A stretch of 16,097 nt of DNA from Candidatus Methanophagales archaeon ANME-1-THS (GCA_004212135.1 RXIE01000114.1:1-16097), one strand, 5' to 3'. Positions 1 through 7,332 are shown, counted from the stretch's first letter. Program-made: numbers and translations. Notes: generated by a model not told the origin, from the letters alone.

Positions 1-114
1 GGCGTTCCCGCACGATATATTCATACACCGGTCGAGTTGGTGAGCGTGAAGGATCTTGATAAATGTGCTGAACTCGTCGCACGGGCGGTCGAGTGTGTGG
101 GCGACTATTTCTAA
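1..114 (+). CDS. M42-family aminopeptidase/glucanase-like, C-terminal end (partial)
   Basis: The first 37 codons run in frame 1 from the window edge to TAA at 112-114. The peptide contains VPARYIHTPVE, the well-known C-terminal block of M42 metallopeptidases (FrvX / deblocking aminopeptidase / 'endoglucanase M'), in which the histidine belongs to the dinuclear metal site. It is followed by a short helix (VKDLDKCAELVARAV) that normally closes these proteins. Everything upstream lies outside the window. Family assignment rests on this one motif, which is highly characteristic. The next gene begins about 30 nt later on the same strand. Confidence 0.75.
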   Translation, partial: GVPARYIHTPVELVSVKDLDKCAELVARAVECVGDYF

Positions 115-144
115 ACCTATTTGCAGTCGACCATAAGGGTGATG

Positions 145-921
145 ATGGCAACGATAAACCTCGGTGGTATTGTTCCTGTTTCTACCATAGACTGGCGAGG
201 AAAGACAGCGATGGTGCTATTTCTGCGTGGATGTCCGCTCCGCTGCCTTTATTGCCAGAATTATAACCTTTTAGAAGGCCAAAGCCACGTTGAGCTGGAG
301 GAGATAGAGTCGGAGATCGAAAAGACCAACGTATTCATCGATGCAGTCGTCCTCACGGGCGGTGAACCTTTCATGCAACCAGAGGCACTCGAAGCAATCG
401 CGCAGATTGCGAAACGGCATGCGCTTTCAGTGGGCGTGCAGACCAACGGGTTTTATACCGAGATCATCAAATCGATGGTAAATGAGGACCGGGGCCTCAT
501 TGATAAAATCTTCCTCGATATCAAGGCACCACTCTCAGATGCACGATTATACGAGCGCCTTACCCGTGTCTCCGGGGTTGCGGAACAGGTAAGAAATACG
601 CTCGAGGCGTGCACGCAGGCGAAGATCGACCTCGAACTGGTAACAACAGTCTTCAAGCATCTCGTCGGTGCAGAAGAAGTGAAACGGATAGCACGGGATA
701 TTGAAGCGGCAGGTGTGGCATGCTATCCGTATGTACTCCAGCAGGGGAGACCGGAACACGTTCCGGGTAATCTGATAAAACGGGATGACCTCTTCACCCG
801 TGAGGAACTGAGAGAACTTGCAGCGGATGCATACCTCGCCGCGGATCTCAAAGACGTGCGGATCAGAACTAAGGAGCATGGTGAAGAGGTGATTGAGCGG
901 GGGGGTTACGATAAATGGTAA
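145..921 (+). CDS. Radical SAM protein, anaerobic ribonucleotide reductase activating-enzyme type
   Basis: 258 aa from ATG 145. The frame is open back to a TTG at 121, but the family's start (xGGIVPVSTIDWRGK) and a GGGTGAT just upstream favour ATG 145. The radical SAM cluster motif CPLRCLYC gives Cys30, Cys34 and Cys37; TGGEP follows at about residue 79 and contacts SAM. The N-terminal pattern is that of the archaeal NrdG-like family, which uses a 4Fe-4S cluster and SAM to put a glycyl radical on anaerobic ribonucleotide reductase or a similar partner. No glycyl-radical enzyme lies in the window, so the true partner is unknown. The protein is somewhat longer than the shortest NrdG types, with a C-terminal extension of roughly 60 aa. 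It overlaps the next gene by 7 nt and heads a tight gene group. Confidence 0.8.
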   Translation: MATINLGGIVPVSTIDWRGKTAMVLFLRGCPLRCLYCQNYNLLEGQSHVELEEIESEIEKTNVFIDAVVLTGGEPFMQPEALEAIAQIAKRHALSVGVQTNGFYTEIIKSMVNEDRGLIDKIFLDIKAPLSDARLYERLTRVSGVAEQVRNTLEACTQAKIDLELVTTVFKHLVGAEEVKRIARDIEAAGVACYPYVLQQGRPEHVPGNLIKRDDLFTREELRELAADAYLAADLKDVRIRTKEHGEEVIERGGYDKW

Positions 922-1268
922 GCGTCTTCCTCGAGTATGTACCCGCGAACCTCCTTGTTGCACGAGCTGTGTGCAGCGATAACCAGGATAACCATGCAAC
1001 ATACACCTGTTTTGGAATGATGATTCGGATACGGGGTGACAACCGACTGGTTCTGAAGCGGGCGCTCATCGAAGCAGCGATTGGTCGCGGGTTGACGGAA
1101 GACGAATGGGCGAGTGTGACCTGGCTTTACATCGGTACCGTTGCTACCTTTGCTCCAGACGTAGCGGTATTTGAGGATTCGGACGAATCAAAAGTTATGG
1201 ATAGGTTTTGGGACGAGAAGCTAGAGCGTACGACTCAAAAGGGAAACTTAAAAAATGGAGGTGTATAA
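915..1268 (+). CDS. Conserved-looking hypothetical protein, 117 aa
   Basis: I do not recognise this protein. It starts at ATG 915, inside the last codons of the radical SAM gene (7-nt overlap), after a G-rich stretch that can serve as ribosome binding site, and ends in TAA at 1266-1268. It is predicted soluble: an N-terminal beta-like segment (VSVFLEYVPANLLVARAV), a central basic segment (MMIRIRGDNRLVLKRALIEAAI) and a charged tail. There is no membrane segment and no Cys cluster (two isolated Cys near residues 20 and 32). Its coupling to the upstream gene and 9-nt gap to the downstream gene argue that it is real and co-transcribed with them. Confidence 0.7.
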   Translation: MVSVFLEYVPANLLVARAVCSDNQDNHATYTCFGMMIRIRGDNRLVLKRALIEAAIGRGLTEDEWASVTWLYIGTVATFAPDVAVFEDSDESKVMDRFWDEKLERTTQKGNLKNGGV

Positions 1269-1277
1269 TCACACAAC

Positions 1278-1724
1278 ATGGTAAAACTCGAATGCGTGTA
1301 CTGGAAGGATAAAATCGGTGGTGAAACAGCTATATTGGAGACAGAGGCGTTTAGCTATGGCTTTACCTTCGGTCCGCATGGTGAATGGGAGATGGCGATT
1401 GCAAAAGAGGATAAAGAGGTGAAGAAGAGCGAACCCGTGAGCATCAAGATACATGAAATAGAGGTGCCGCCGAAGGCGATCGCCCTGCCCTGCATCGTCA
1501 TGCGGCATGCGCTTGGTATCATTGCTGCGCTTGCACTGGTCGGGAAGCCGAAGATTGTTGAGGAGCGGAGGGTCTTTGATGAGGTCATTTTTCTGCCGAT
1601 AAGCGATGGCGTGGTGCATAAAGGGGAATTACTCGGTGTGGTCAACGTCTTTTATGCAGCGATCGAGCGGAGACTTGCGAGAGGAGCTGCGGAAAAGTGG
1701 CTGATGGAGCGACTCAGGTTTTAG
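1278..1724 (+). CDS. DUF22-like archaeal protein
   Basis: 148 aa from ATG 1278, ending in TAG at 1722-1724. The segment from about residue 75 (HALGIIAALALVGKP, then EERRVFDEVIFLPISDG and HKGELLGVVNVFY) resembles what I remember of DUF22, an archaea-only family of unknown function found in methanogens and Archaeoglobus. The fold looks beta-rich with a buried hydrophobic strand, no membrane anchor and no obvious catalytic motif. Its last 28 nt overlap the start of the UPF0200 kinase gene, a strong sign of translational coupling. The family name is from memory of the motif; that the gene is real is much surer than the name. Confidence 0.65.
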   Translation: MVKLECVYWKDKIGGETAILETEAFSYGFTFGPHGEWEMAIAKEDKEVKKSEPVSIKIHEIEVPPKAIALPCIVMRHALGIIAALALVGKPKIVEERRVFDEVIFLPISDGVVHKGELLGVVNVFYAAIERRLARGAAEKWLMERLRF

Positions 1725-2275
1725 CCTTTGTCGGGGCACCAGCGGCGGGGAAGACCGAAGCGGCATCAGTAGCACGGGAGATGGGCGTCCCGGTCATAAC
1801 GATGGGTGACGTGATACGGGATGAACTCAGACGGCGCGGGCTTTCATTGAACGACGAGAATGCAGGTCGAATAGCACATGAGCTCCGTGCGCACGAAGGA
1901 ATGGATGCGATCGCCAAACGCTGCATTCCGCGGATAAGGCGTGTCGAGGCGACCGGAGCGCAGAGGGCGAAGAAAAAGGTCATTGTGATCGATGGGATAC
2001 GCGGGATTGCGGAAGTCGAGAGGTTCAAAACAGAATTCGGCACTGATTTTGTCCTTATTCGGATCGATGCACCGCTTGGCCTCAGGTACGAGCGAATAAC
2101 AAGACGTCGTCGGGGCGATGACCTCTTGAGTCTCGAGGGCTTCAAGGAACGCGAGGAACGAGAGAACCGCTGGGGGATGAGAGAGGCGATGGAAAAGGCC
2201 GATAAGGTCGTGAAGAATGAAGGCTCTCTGGACGAGTTTAAAGACGCGATCAAGAAGATTTTAACAGATATATAA
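1697..2275 (+). CDS. UPF0200 P-loop nucleotide kinase-like protein
   Basis: 192 aa from GTG 1697, inside the 3' end of the DUF22-like gene. A Walker A loop, GAPAAGKT, lies at residues 13-20. It is followed by the family block VPVITMGDVIRDELRRRG, then AKRCIPRIR, VIDGIRGIAEVERF, and an Arg-rich lid (RYERITRRRRGDD). This order is that of UPF0200, an archaeal group often annotated 'dephospho-CoA kinase-like' because of its similarity to nucleotide kinases; the substrate is not established as far as I know. Near the C-terminus, VVKNEGSLDEFKDAI is also typical. The start is GTG because no other in-frame start leaves the P-loop complete. It is last in the packed gene group. Confidence 0.85.
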   Translation: MADGATQVLAFVGAPAAGKTEAASVAREMGVPVITMGDVIRDELRRRGLSLNDENAGRIAHELRAHEGMDAIAKRCIPRIRRVEATGAQRAKKKVIVIDGIRGIAEVERFKTEFGTDFVLIRIDAPLGLRYERITRRRRGDDLLSLEGFKEREERENRWGMREAMEKADKVVKNEGSLDEFKDAIKKILTDI

Positions 2276-2337
2276 GTAAGCCGCCTGGAGGTATTCAGGG
2301 GTGATTTTGGTTCTTCTTTCTTCTCCCTCGAGCTGAT

Positions 2338-2347
2338 GTTTTTATAG
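2338..2347 (+). promoter_or_regulatory. TATA box of the PEBP lipoprotein gene
   Basis: TTTTTATAG lies about 65 nt before ATG 2407. A start of transcription about 25 nt downstream would give a leader of some 35-40 nt that includes the GGGAGGTGA ribosome binding site at 2391-2399. Confidence 0.45.
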
Positions 2348-2406
2348 CTCGATTCGAAATAAAAGGATGAAGGAAGTTTACAAGTGTCTGGGGAGGTGAA
2401 AAGAAG

Positions 2407-3000
2407 ATGAGCCGAAGAACTGCGCTGAGATTCTTATCCCTGGCAGCTCTCCTCTGTCTGGTGCTGTTCACCGGATGCATTGAAGAAGAGGGCGCACCCA
2501 CAACGCCAACGCCTGTTCTGACACCAACGCCACCCTCAACGACGACGCCATCACCGCCGAGTATTGGTATGCGCTTGACGAGTCCGGATTTTGAACCGGG
2601 CGCAGTGATTCCAAAGAGATTTACCTGCGATGGGAATAATATCAACCCGACCCTTATTATCGAGGGCATTCCGGCGGAGACGAAGAGCCTGGCCTTGATC
2701 ATCGAGGATCCCGATGCACCGCGGGGAACCTTTGTCCATTGGGTCGTGTATAACATCCCTGTGGTCTCTCGAATAGACGAGAACAGCATTCCCGGTACAC
2801 AGGGGCTCAATGATTTCCGCAAGATGGATTATGGAGGTCCCTGTCCGCCATCCGGTACTCACCGGTATGTATTTAAACTATACGCGTTGGATGTGGAGTT
2901 AGCACTGGCAGGAGGGGTTGACAAGAACGCGTTAGAAGACGCAATGCAAGGGCACATCCTCGATGCAGCGGAATTACTAGGACGGTATACCCGGAGCTAA
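2407..3000 (+). CDS. PEBP / YbhB-YbcL family lipoprotein
   Basis: 197 aa, with a near-perfect ribosome binding site (GGGAGGTGA) 7 nt before ATG. The N-terminus is a lipoprotein signal: MSRR, a hydrophobic core, and a lipobox LFTGC with Cys24. A Thr/Pro-rich linker (residues about 30-52) tethers the domain outside the membrane. The globular part is a phosphatidylethanolamine-binding-protein fold of the bacterial/archaeal YbhB type: FTCDGNNINP, then LIIEDPDAPRGTFVHWVVYNIP with the ligand-pocket D-P-D-A-P and H-W residues, then GGPCPPSGTHRYVFKLYALD. Such proteins are often called Raf-kinase-inhibitor-like, but the archaeal function is unknown. The gene is probably monocistronic with its own promoter. 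Confidence 0.9.
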   Translation: MSRRTALRFLSLAALLCLVLFTGCIEEEGAPTTPTPVLTPTPPSTTTPSPPSIGMRLTSPDFEPGAVIPKRFTCDGNNINPTLIIEGIPAETKSLALIIEDPDAPRGTFVHWVVYNIPVVSRIDENSIPGTQGLNDFRKMDYGGPCPPSGTHRYVFKLYALDVELALAGGVDKNALEDAMQGHILDAAELLGRYTRS

Positions 3001-3064
3001 CTCAGCGGCCAGAGGATACATGGGACTTGAAAACCGCCGGAGGATCACATGCAAAATCGATGGG

Positions 3065-3074
3065 TTTATTTATA
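3065..3074 (+). promoter_or_regulatory. TATA box upstream of the UbiA-like fragment
   Basis: TTTATTTATA followed by GC-rich sequence, 78 nt before ATG 3152, is a good archaeal TATA element and implies a leader of about 55 nt. It suggests that the short downstream gene once had, or still has, its own promoter. Confidence 0.45.
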
Positions 3075-3151
3075 GCCGCACGTTGTGCTCTACGGGAGGT
3101 CTGTGCCGCAGACGAAACGGTTCACTGGCTGGCCGGCTTTAGGTAGATACG

Positions 3152-3370
3152 ATGCAATTAAAGGAGAAAGTTATCGCGTTGTTTAGACTCACACGGCTTC
3201 CGTTGTATACCCTGGCCTTTATTGCTTACAGTGCAGGTGCTGCCGCGGCATACGCGACCTATCAGCAATTTGATGGAGGCGTCTATGCGCTCGGCGGTGC
3301 TGGACTCATATTGATCATACAAATGCTTCTCTTTGGACTTATTCCCCTCGTATCGTTCTTAGTGGGATGA
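3152..3370 (+). pseudogene. Short membrane protein, probably a truncated UbiA-type prenyltransferase
   Basis: 72 aa, ATG to TGA. Residues 1-35 (KVIALFRLTRLPLYTLAFIAYSAGAAAAY) look like the N-terminus of a UbiA-family membrane prenyltransferase: a short amphipathic lead, the R-x-P element and the first membrane helix. A second hydrophobic stretch follows at about 46-71. Full UbiA proteins have about 280-300 aa and the Asp-rich NDxxD motifs, which are absent here. The simplest reading is a large internal or 3' deletion joining the first helix to another hydrophobic segment. A 25-codon frame (3367-3444) overlaps the stop as ATGA but shows no recognisable similarity. It could instead be a genuine two-helix small membrane protein. 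The ribosome binding site is weak. Confidence 0.4.
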
Positions 3371-3485
3371 GCGCCATTTCAAGTGAAGTTCGCTCGATCA
3401 CGAAGCCTGAGTTCAGCGATCTCCAGGTGGGGATTGAAGCTTGACCGATCTTCCAGAGAATGATCACAGCGATCCATCCCGCCGT

Positions 3486-3926
3486 TCACCCCACTAATCT
3501 TCTTCTATCCAGGATCACCACGATAATGCCTGCGAGTATGACCGATGCAGCTTTCAGGCGTTGAAGCATCTTTGTACTTACAATTATGCCCGGTGAGCCA
3601 ATGAGCACCAGGGTATTATGCGGAATCGTAAGTAAGCCAACAGTTAGTAAATAGACCGCACAGAAGTCGCTCAGTATCACGACCCCTCTTCTTGCTACGT
3701 CAGAACGGTCGGTCCACGAGAGCGCAGTTAGAAACGAGATGAGAACGATCACCATGACCAATCCTACGACCAGATACAGGTACAGTGGATTCAGGTCACC
3801 CAAGAACTTGTAAAGCGGGTTGAGCTCCGCAAACTCGTCATAGAACGCAGAAGCCATGATGCTGGAAATCGAATCGGAGCTCAACAGGATGAGTGCGAGT
3901 GTGTAGCCCAGTTTTCTGATCTTCAT
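3486..3926 (-). CDS. Multi-pass membrane protein, DUF5658-like
   Basis: 146 aa from ATG at 3926; the frame is open further upstream but that part overlaps the DUF460 gene in another frame. The start lies 7 nt after the DUF460 stop with GGAG before it, so the two are probably one transcript. There are about four hydrophobic helices (roughly residues 7-27, 49-70, 82-103 and 122-140). The first carries SSDSISSIMA and is followed by AELNPLYKFL; an Asp/Ser in helix 1 and an E/D-x-NP motif after it are typical of small DUF5658-like membrane proteins of unknown function. This name is tentative. The C-terminus is basic (DRRRLVG), probably cytoplasmic. Confidence 0.65.
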   Translation of the reverse strand: MKIRKLGYTLALILLSSDSISSIMASAFYDEFAELNPLYKFLGDLNPLYLYLVVGLVMVIVLISFLTALSWTDRSDVARRGVVILSDFCAVYLLTVGLLTIPHNTLVLIGSPGIIVSTKMLQRLKAASVILAGIIVVILDRRRLVG

Positions 3927-3933
3927 GCTCCGG

Positions 3934-5160
3934 TTATCTGACGAGCAGCACCTTCGGTCTTCTCCTTTCCCGCTCCCATTGCGCCATCTTTTCATTCAGC
4001 GCATCCTGATCCACAAACGCGAAATCGCCATCAGGATCTTTGGAGAGTATTGGTATTTCAGCGATGGAGAACGTGGGAATACCACATGCAAGGAACTTCG
4101 CAGCCGCGAAATGCGAGAGCTCTTTACCATAAAGCACCACCGCCACACCTTTGCTCGCCAGTAGTTCTGCAGTGCTTGCTCCTCCGCCACTCCCGTCTTC
4201 GAGCAAGACGATATCTCCCTTCTCCACTCCATATCTCCTCTCCATTCTCACGATCGCATCCTGACTGAACGAAGGTATCCTTTTTATCCGTCTTCCGCCG
4301 CTCACTTCCCTTTTGCCTTTCAGTCCTTCTATAATCCCCAGGAGCTCTGCATTTTCACGTTCCCTCGCACGTACCTCCTCGGTCAGTCGTTCGATCTCTG
4401 CGTCCCTCTTTCTGATCTCCTCTGCTTTTTTGAGCTCCTTCATGCGCTCTGTCCGCATCGAATCGAGTTTTTGACTCAAACTCCGTATCTCATCCTCTTT
4501 TTCCGCTAAGCTCGCCTTGAGAATCGTGCTGAGTTCCTCGAGCATTGCTATTCTCTCTTCTTTCTCTTTCATGAGCTCCCGCAATCTGAGCAGGTCTTTG
4601 CTTTCACTTCCTTCATCTTCCTTCTTCTCCTCCTGCCGCTTCGCTTCCATCACCTTCATCCTCTCCTCGCGTGCACTGATCAAGCGGTTTATCGCTGCGC
4701 TTATGGACATGCCCTTGACCACCAATGCTTTTACCTCTTCCACGTTCACGCCCGGCGGGGTCTTCCTCTGCACCTGCTCGAATTTCTTCTTGTAGTGTTT
4801 GAATGCCGTAATGCAGGCGGCCAATGCATCCCGCTCATGGACATTTTTATATGCATAGCCATCGCCTTTCGTCACTGCAATCTTCTCTTCGGTTGATAAC
4901 GAGCCTTCCAATTCGTGAATGAAGGACGAAAGCAACCCACCGATCTTTTTTACCATTGAGGGTGTGGGCGTCACGTCAGAAGCGACGATCAGGGGTTTAC
5001 CCCGTGCTATGATCCGGGTTATCGTATCGGCGACCGACAGGTTCTTGGAGCTGAATATCTCGATCGGGTTTCCGTTAAGGTCAATTATGGCCACTCCTAC
5101 CGTCGTACCAGGATCAATGCCAACGATGGTGTAGCTTCGCGGTGGGGGTGAATATGCCAT
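3934..5160 (-). CDS. DUF460 family protein (RNase H-like fold with coiled coil)
   Basis: 408 aa from ATG 5160, with GGAGGAT about 12 nt upstream. The N-terminal domain starts with YTIVGIDPGTTVGVAIID (about residues 10-27), the first strand of an RNase H/RuvC-type fold carrying a candidate metal-binding Asp, and continues through IVASDVTPTP and NVHERDALAACITAF, which supplies further acidic residues. A long charged coiled coil spans roughly 165-290. The C-terminal domain (about 300-408) includes DIVLLEDGSGGGASTAELL. This is the archaeal DUF460 family, suspected to act on nucleic acids but not characterised as far as I know. From memory, family members are often over 600 aa, so this one is short; the N-terminal extension seems to be missing rather than broken off. 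Confidence 0.85.
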   Translation of the reverse strand: MAYSPPPRSYTIVGIDPGTTVGVAIIDLNGNPIEIFSSKNLSVADTITRIIARGKPLIVASDVTPTPSMVKKIGGLLSSFIHELEGSLSTEEKIAVTKGDGYAYKNVHERDALAACITAFKHYKKKFEQVQRKTPPGVNVEEVKALVVKGMSISAAINRLISAREERMKVMEAKRQEEKKEDEGSESKDLLRLRELMKEKEERIAMLEELSTILKASLAEKEDEIRSLSQKLDSMRTERMKELKKAEEIRKRDAEIERLTEEVRARERENAELLGIIEGLKGKREVSGGRRIKRIPSFSQDAIVRMERRYGVEKGDIVLLEDGSGGGASTAELLASKGVAVVLYGKELSHFAAAKFLACGIPTFSIAEIPILSKDPDGDFAFVDQDALNEKMAQWERERRRPKVLLVR

Positions 5161-5220
5161 CTATTTGTTTTTATCCTCCGCAGGCATAAAAACATACCGA
5201 CGAAGAGGCGGGGAATCGAA

Positions 5221-5736
5221 ATGAAGCTTGGCATAATAGCGGATACCCATGATAATCTCGATGCGATACGCAAAGCGGTCGAGCTCTTTAACGATGAAGG
5301 CATTGACCTCCTCATCCATGCGGGTGATTTTGTCGCACCGTTTACCGAGCAGCCCTTTCGCATGCTCAAAGCGCCCCTTATCGGCATATTCGGCAATAAT
5401 GACGGTGATAAGCTCCTTTTAAAGCAGAAATACCGTGAGAAGGGTGTGGGAGAGCTTTATGAAGACCCGCATGAACTGGAACTCGCTACGAAGAGGCTCA
5501 TCGTGACTCACCGACCAAAACTTGTGCGCGCACTGGCTGCTTCTGGTCTGTATGCGGTGATCGTCTATGGCCATACGCATCAAGCGGATATCGAGCAGAC
5601 GAGCAGCATGAGCGGAACGCAGAGCAAACAGATATGGATCATTAATCCCGGTGAGTGCTGTGGTTATCTCACGGGCAGAAAAACGGTCGCACTACTCGAT
5701 TTAGAAAAGGATGAAGCGAGAATCGAGGAATTTTAA
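5221..5736 (+). CDS. YfcE/MJ0936-type metallophosphoesterase
   Basis: 171 aa, of normal family length. Metal ligands of the calcineurin-like phosphoesterase fold are in order: Asp8 and His10 (ADTHDN), Asp36 (HAGDF), Asn59 (GNND), His97 (THRPK, where many relatives have HG) and His118/His120 (GHTH), followed by NPGECCGY. MJ0936 of Methanocaldococcus and E. coli YfcE are phosphodiesterases on artificial substrates; the natural substrate is unknown. The gene diverges from DUF460 across a 60-bp gap with AT-rich ATAAAAACATA around 5185-5195, and is preceded by a purine-rich GGCGGGG. It has an Arg after the His97 ligand instead of the usual Gly, a minor oddity. Confidence 0.9.
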   Translation: MKLGIIADTHDNLDAIRKAVELFNDEGIDLLIHAGDFVAPFTEQPFRMLKAPLIGIFGNNDGDKLLLKQKYREKGVGELYEDPHELELATKRLIVTHRPKLVRALAASGLYAVIVYGHTHQADIEQTSSMSGTQSKQIWIINPGECCGYLTGRKTVALLDLEKDEARIEEF

Positions 5737-5773
5737 CACCTCGTTCGCACTCCACTTCATGAAAAAATCGCAA

Positions 5774-5785
5774 GTTATTTATAAT
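5774..5785 (+). promoter_or_regulatory. TATA box of hdrCB
   Basis: GTTATTTATAAT about 65 nt before the hdrC start is a clear archaeal TATA element. It would give a leader of about 40 nt ending in the strong AGGAGGT ribosome binding site at 5831-5837. Confidence 0.6.
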
Positions 5786-5845
5786 GAGAATTTAAAGTCT
5801 TCTAAACGAAGAGATAAGCAATAGTGGATAAGGAGGTATATTCAA

Positions 5846-6403
5846 ATGGGAACATTGCTGGAAGAAATAATTGAGTGGGGAGGCGGCGTTTTCGGCGAGG
5901 AGCACATGGAGTCACTGCTACACTGCGTTCAATGCGGTAAATGCACCGGTGGCTGTCCATCAGGACGAATTACAGCGTTCAGGACAAGAAGGTTATTCCG
6001 AATGGCTCAGGAGAATCTGCGTGAAGAGATTTTTAACGCTCCTGAACTGTGGTATTGCACGACCTGTTATACTTGTTATGAGCGATGTCCGAAAGAAGTG
6101 AAATGCACTGATATCATTCGGGTCATAAGGAACCTCGCGGCAAAGGAGGGACATATGTCCGTGCCCCACCGGAAGATTGGGGTGTATGCGCTTAAAACGG
6201 GTCATGGTGTGCCGATCGGGCCTGACCAGATGAAGATACGGGAGAAATTAGGTCTTGAAGCACAGCCACCAACCACGCAGAAATACAAAGAGCAACTGGA
6301 GCAAGTGCAGAAGATATGCAGGGAAACGGGATTTGATGCCCTCATTGATTTTGATTGGAATACTATGGACTTAAAAGCGAAGGAAGGAGGCGAGAAGAAA
6401 TGA
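5846..6403 (+). CDS. hdrC: Heterodisulfide reductase subunit C
   Basis: 185 aa. Two classic 4Fe-4S motifs are present: Cys27/30/33/37 (CVQCGKCTGGCP) and Cys71/74/77/81 (CTTCYTCYERCP). HdrC passes electrons from HdrA clusters (or from a membrane partner such as HdrE) to the catalytic HdrB, which reduces the CoM-S-S-CoB heterodisulfide in methanogenesis or works in reverse in methane or alkane oxidation. The length and the 40-residue spacing between motifs fit the family. The ribosome binding site AGGAGGT lies 8 nt before ATG. The stop TGA overlaps the hdrB ATG (ATGA), so the two are translationally coupled. No hdrA, mvh or frh gene is in the window, so the electron donor is not shown. Confidence 0.92.
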   Translation: MGTLLEEIIEWGGGVFGEEHMESLLHCVQCGKCTGGCPSGRITAFRTRRLFRMAQENLREEIFNAPELWYCTTCYTCYERCPKEVKCTDIIRVIRNLAAKEGHMSVPHRKIGVYALKTGHGVPIGPDQMKIREKLGLEAQPPTTQKYKEQLEQVQKICRETGFDALIDFDWNTMDLKAKEGGEKK

Positions 6404-7290
6404 CTGAAGCGCCAAAGGCGTATGCGTATTTCCTCGGCTGTATCACTCCGAACCGGTATCCGGGGATCGAGGCGGCGACGAAGAAGATCTTCAAGGAGTT
6501 TGGAATAGAGTCGAAGGAGATGGTAGGTGCAGCCTGTTGCCCGGCACCGGGTGTCTTCGGCTCGTTCGACATGTACACCTGGCTCCCAATTGCAGCACGG
6601 AACCTTGCCATCGCTGAGGAGATGGGGCTCGAGATCTATGTAACCTGCAATGGTTGTTTTGGGTCTCTTCAGGAAGCGGATCATCTGCTCAAAGAGCATC
6701 CGAAGTTGAGGGAACGGATTAATGAGATATTAGCCAAAATTGGAAAAGAGTACAAAGGGACCACAAAGGTCAACCATGCGGTTACGCTTCTTCACGATGT
6801 AATCGGGTTAGAGCAGCTCAAAGGGAAGGTAAAGAAGCCTTTGAAAGGTGTGAATGTTGCCGTGCATTACGGCTGTCACTTCCTCAAGCCTCGTGAAGTG
6901 AGAGGGCTTGGATCTTCTGAAACACCCACGATCTTAGAGGACATCGTGGAGGCGACCGGTGCGAAGCCCGTAGACTATAAGGATCGACTGATGTGCTGCG
7001 GCGCTGGTGGTGGAGTGCGTACTGCTGATACCCCAACGGCGTTAGAATGGACACGTCAGAAGTTGGTGAACATGATCGAAGCAGGCGCTGATTGTGTGAT
7101 CCATCCCTGTGCGTTCTGCCATTTGCAGCTTGATCGCGGACAATTCGAGCTGAACGAGGCGTTTGGCACCTCGTTTGGTCTTCCCGTTCTCCACGTCATG
7201 CAATTCACTGCGCTCGCAATGGGCTTCAAGCCGGACGAAGTGGGGTTAAACGATCAAATAACCAAAATGCCCGATAAACTGGTCAAATAA
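6400..7290 (+). CDS. hdrB: Heterodisulfide reductase subunit B
   Basis: 296 aa from ATG 6400; an in-frame ATG at 6355 lies inside hdrC, but 6400 has GGAGGCGA before it and gives the family's normal N-terminus. Both CCG domains are complete: Cys14, Cys46-Cys47, Cys83, Cys86, and Cys159, Cys199-Cys200, Cys237, Cys240. In the known HdrB structure these ligands hold two noncubane 4Fe-4S clusters that cleave the CoM-S-S-CoB disulfide. All ten cysteines are present, so the enzyme should be active. It forms an operon with hdrC and ends just before a T-rich palindrome. Some CCG-domain proteins act on other disulfides, but the pairing with HdrC supports a true Hdr. Confidence 0.92.
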   Translation: MTEAPKAYAYFLGCITPNRYPGIEAATKKIFKEFGIESKEMVGAACCPAPGVFGSFDMYTWLPIAARNLAIAEEMGLEIYVTCNGCFGSLQEADHLLKEHPKLRERINEILAKIGKEYKGTTKVNHAVTLLHDVIGLEQLKGKVKKPLKGVNVAVHYGCHFLKPREVRGLGSSETPTILEDIVEATGAKPVDYKDRLMCCGAGGGVRTADTPTALEWTRQKLVNMIEAGADCVIHPCAFCHLQLDRGQFELNEAFGTSFGLPVLHVMQFTALAMGFKPDEVGLNDQITKMPDKLVK

Positions 7291-7293
7291 AAG

Positions 7294-7332
7294 AGAAAAA
7301 ATATTTTTTCTTTTTTTCTTTCTTTTTGTTGT
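7294..7332. terminator. T-rich palindromic terminator between convergent genes
   Basis: Directly after the hdrB stop comes GAAAAAATATTTTTTC, a perfect 16-base palindrome, followed by a run of T broken by single C residues up to about 7328. Archaeal polymerase stops on T-rich tracts, so this should end the hdr transcript. The A-rich half can help stop the opposing transcript of the gene at 7356-7580. Confidence 0.55.

Noticed and set aside
547..1002. Antisense 151-aa frame across the radical SAM gene
   Set aside because: It lies opposite a gene with clear motifs, has no family features and no ribosome binding site, and its codon pattern mirrors the sense gene.
1278..1724. Window-wide reassignment of TAG to a sense codon
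   Set aside because: The DUF22-like gene and uS10 both end in TAG at the normal family end, so TAG is a working stop here; only the local case at 14509 stays open.
1714..2253. Antisense 179-aa frame opposite the UPF0200 kinase
   Set aside because: It is Ser/Arg-rich low-complexity translation typical of a shadow frame; the sense strand carries an intact Walker A motif.
3486..3995. Longer start of the membrane protein at 3995
   Set aside because: The extra 23 residues overlap the end of DUF460 and are hydrophilic, while ATG 3926 has GGAG before it and starts directly before the first helix.
6355..7290. hdrB starting at ATG 6355
   Set aside because: This adds 15 residues read out of frame from the hdrC end; ATG 6400 has the ribosome binding site and the ATGA overlap.
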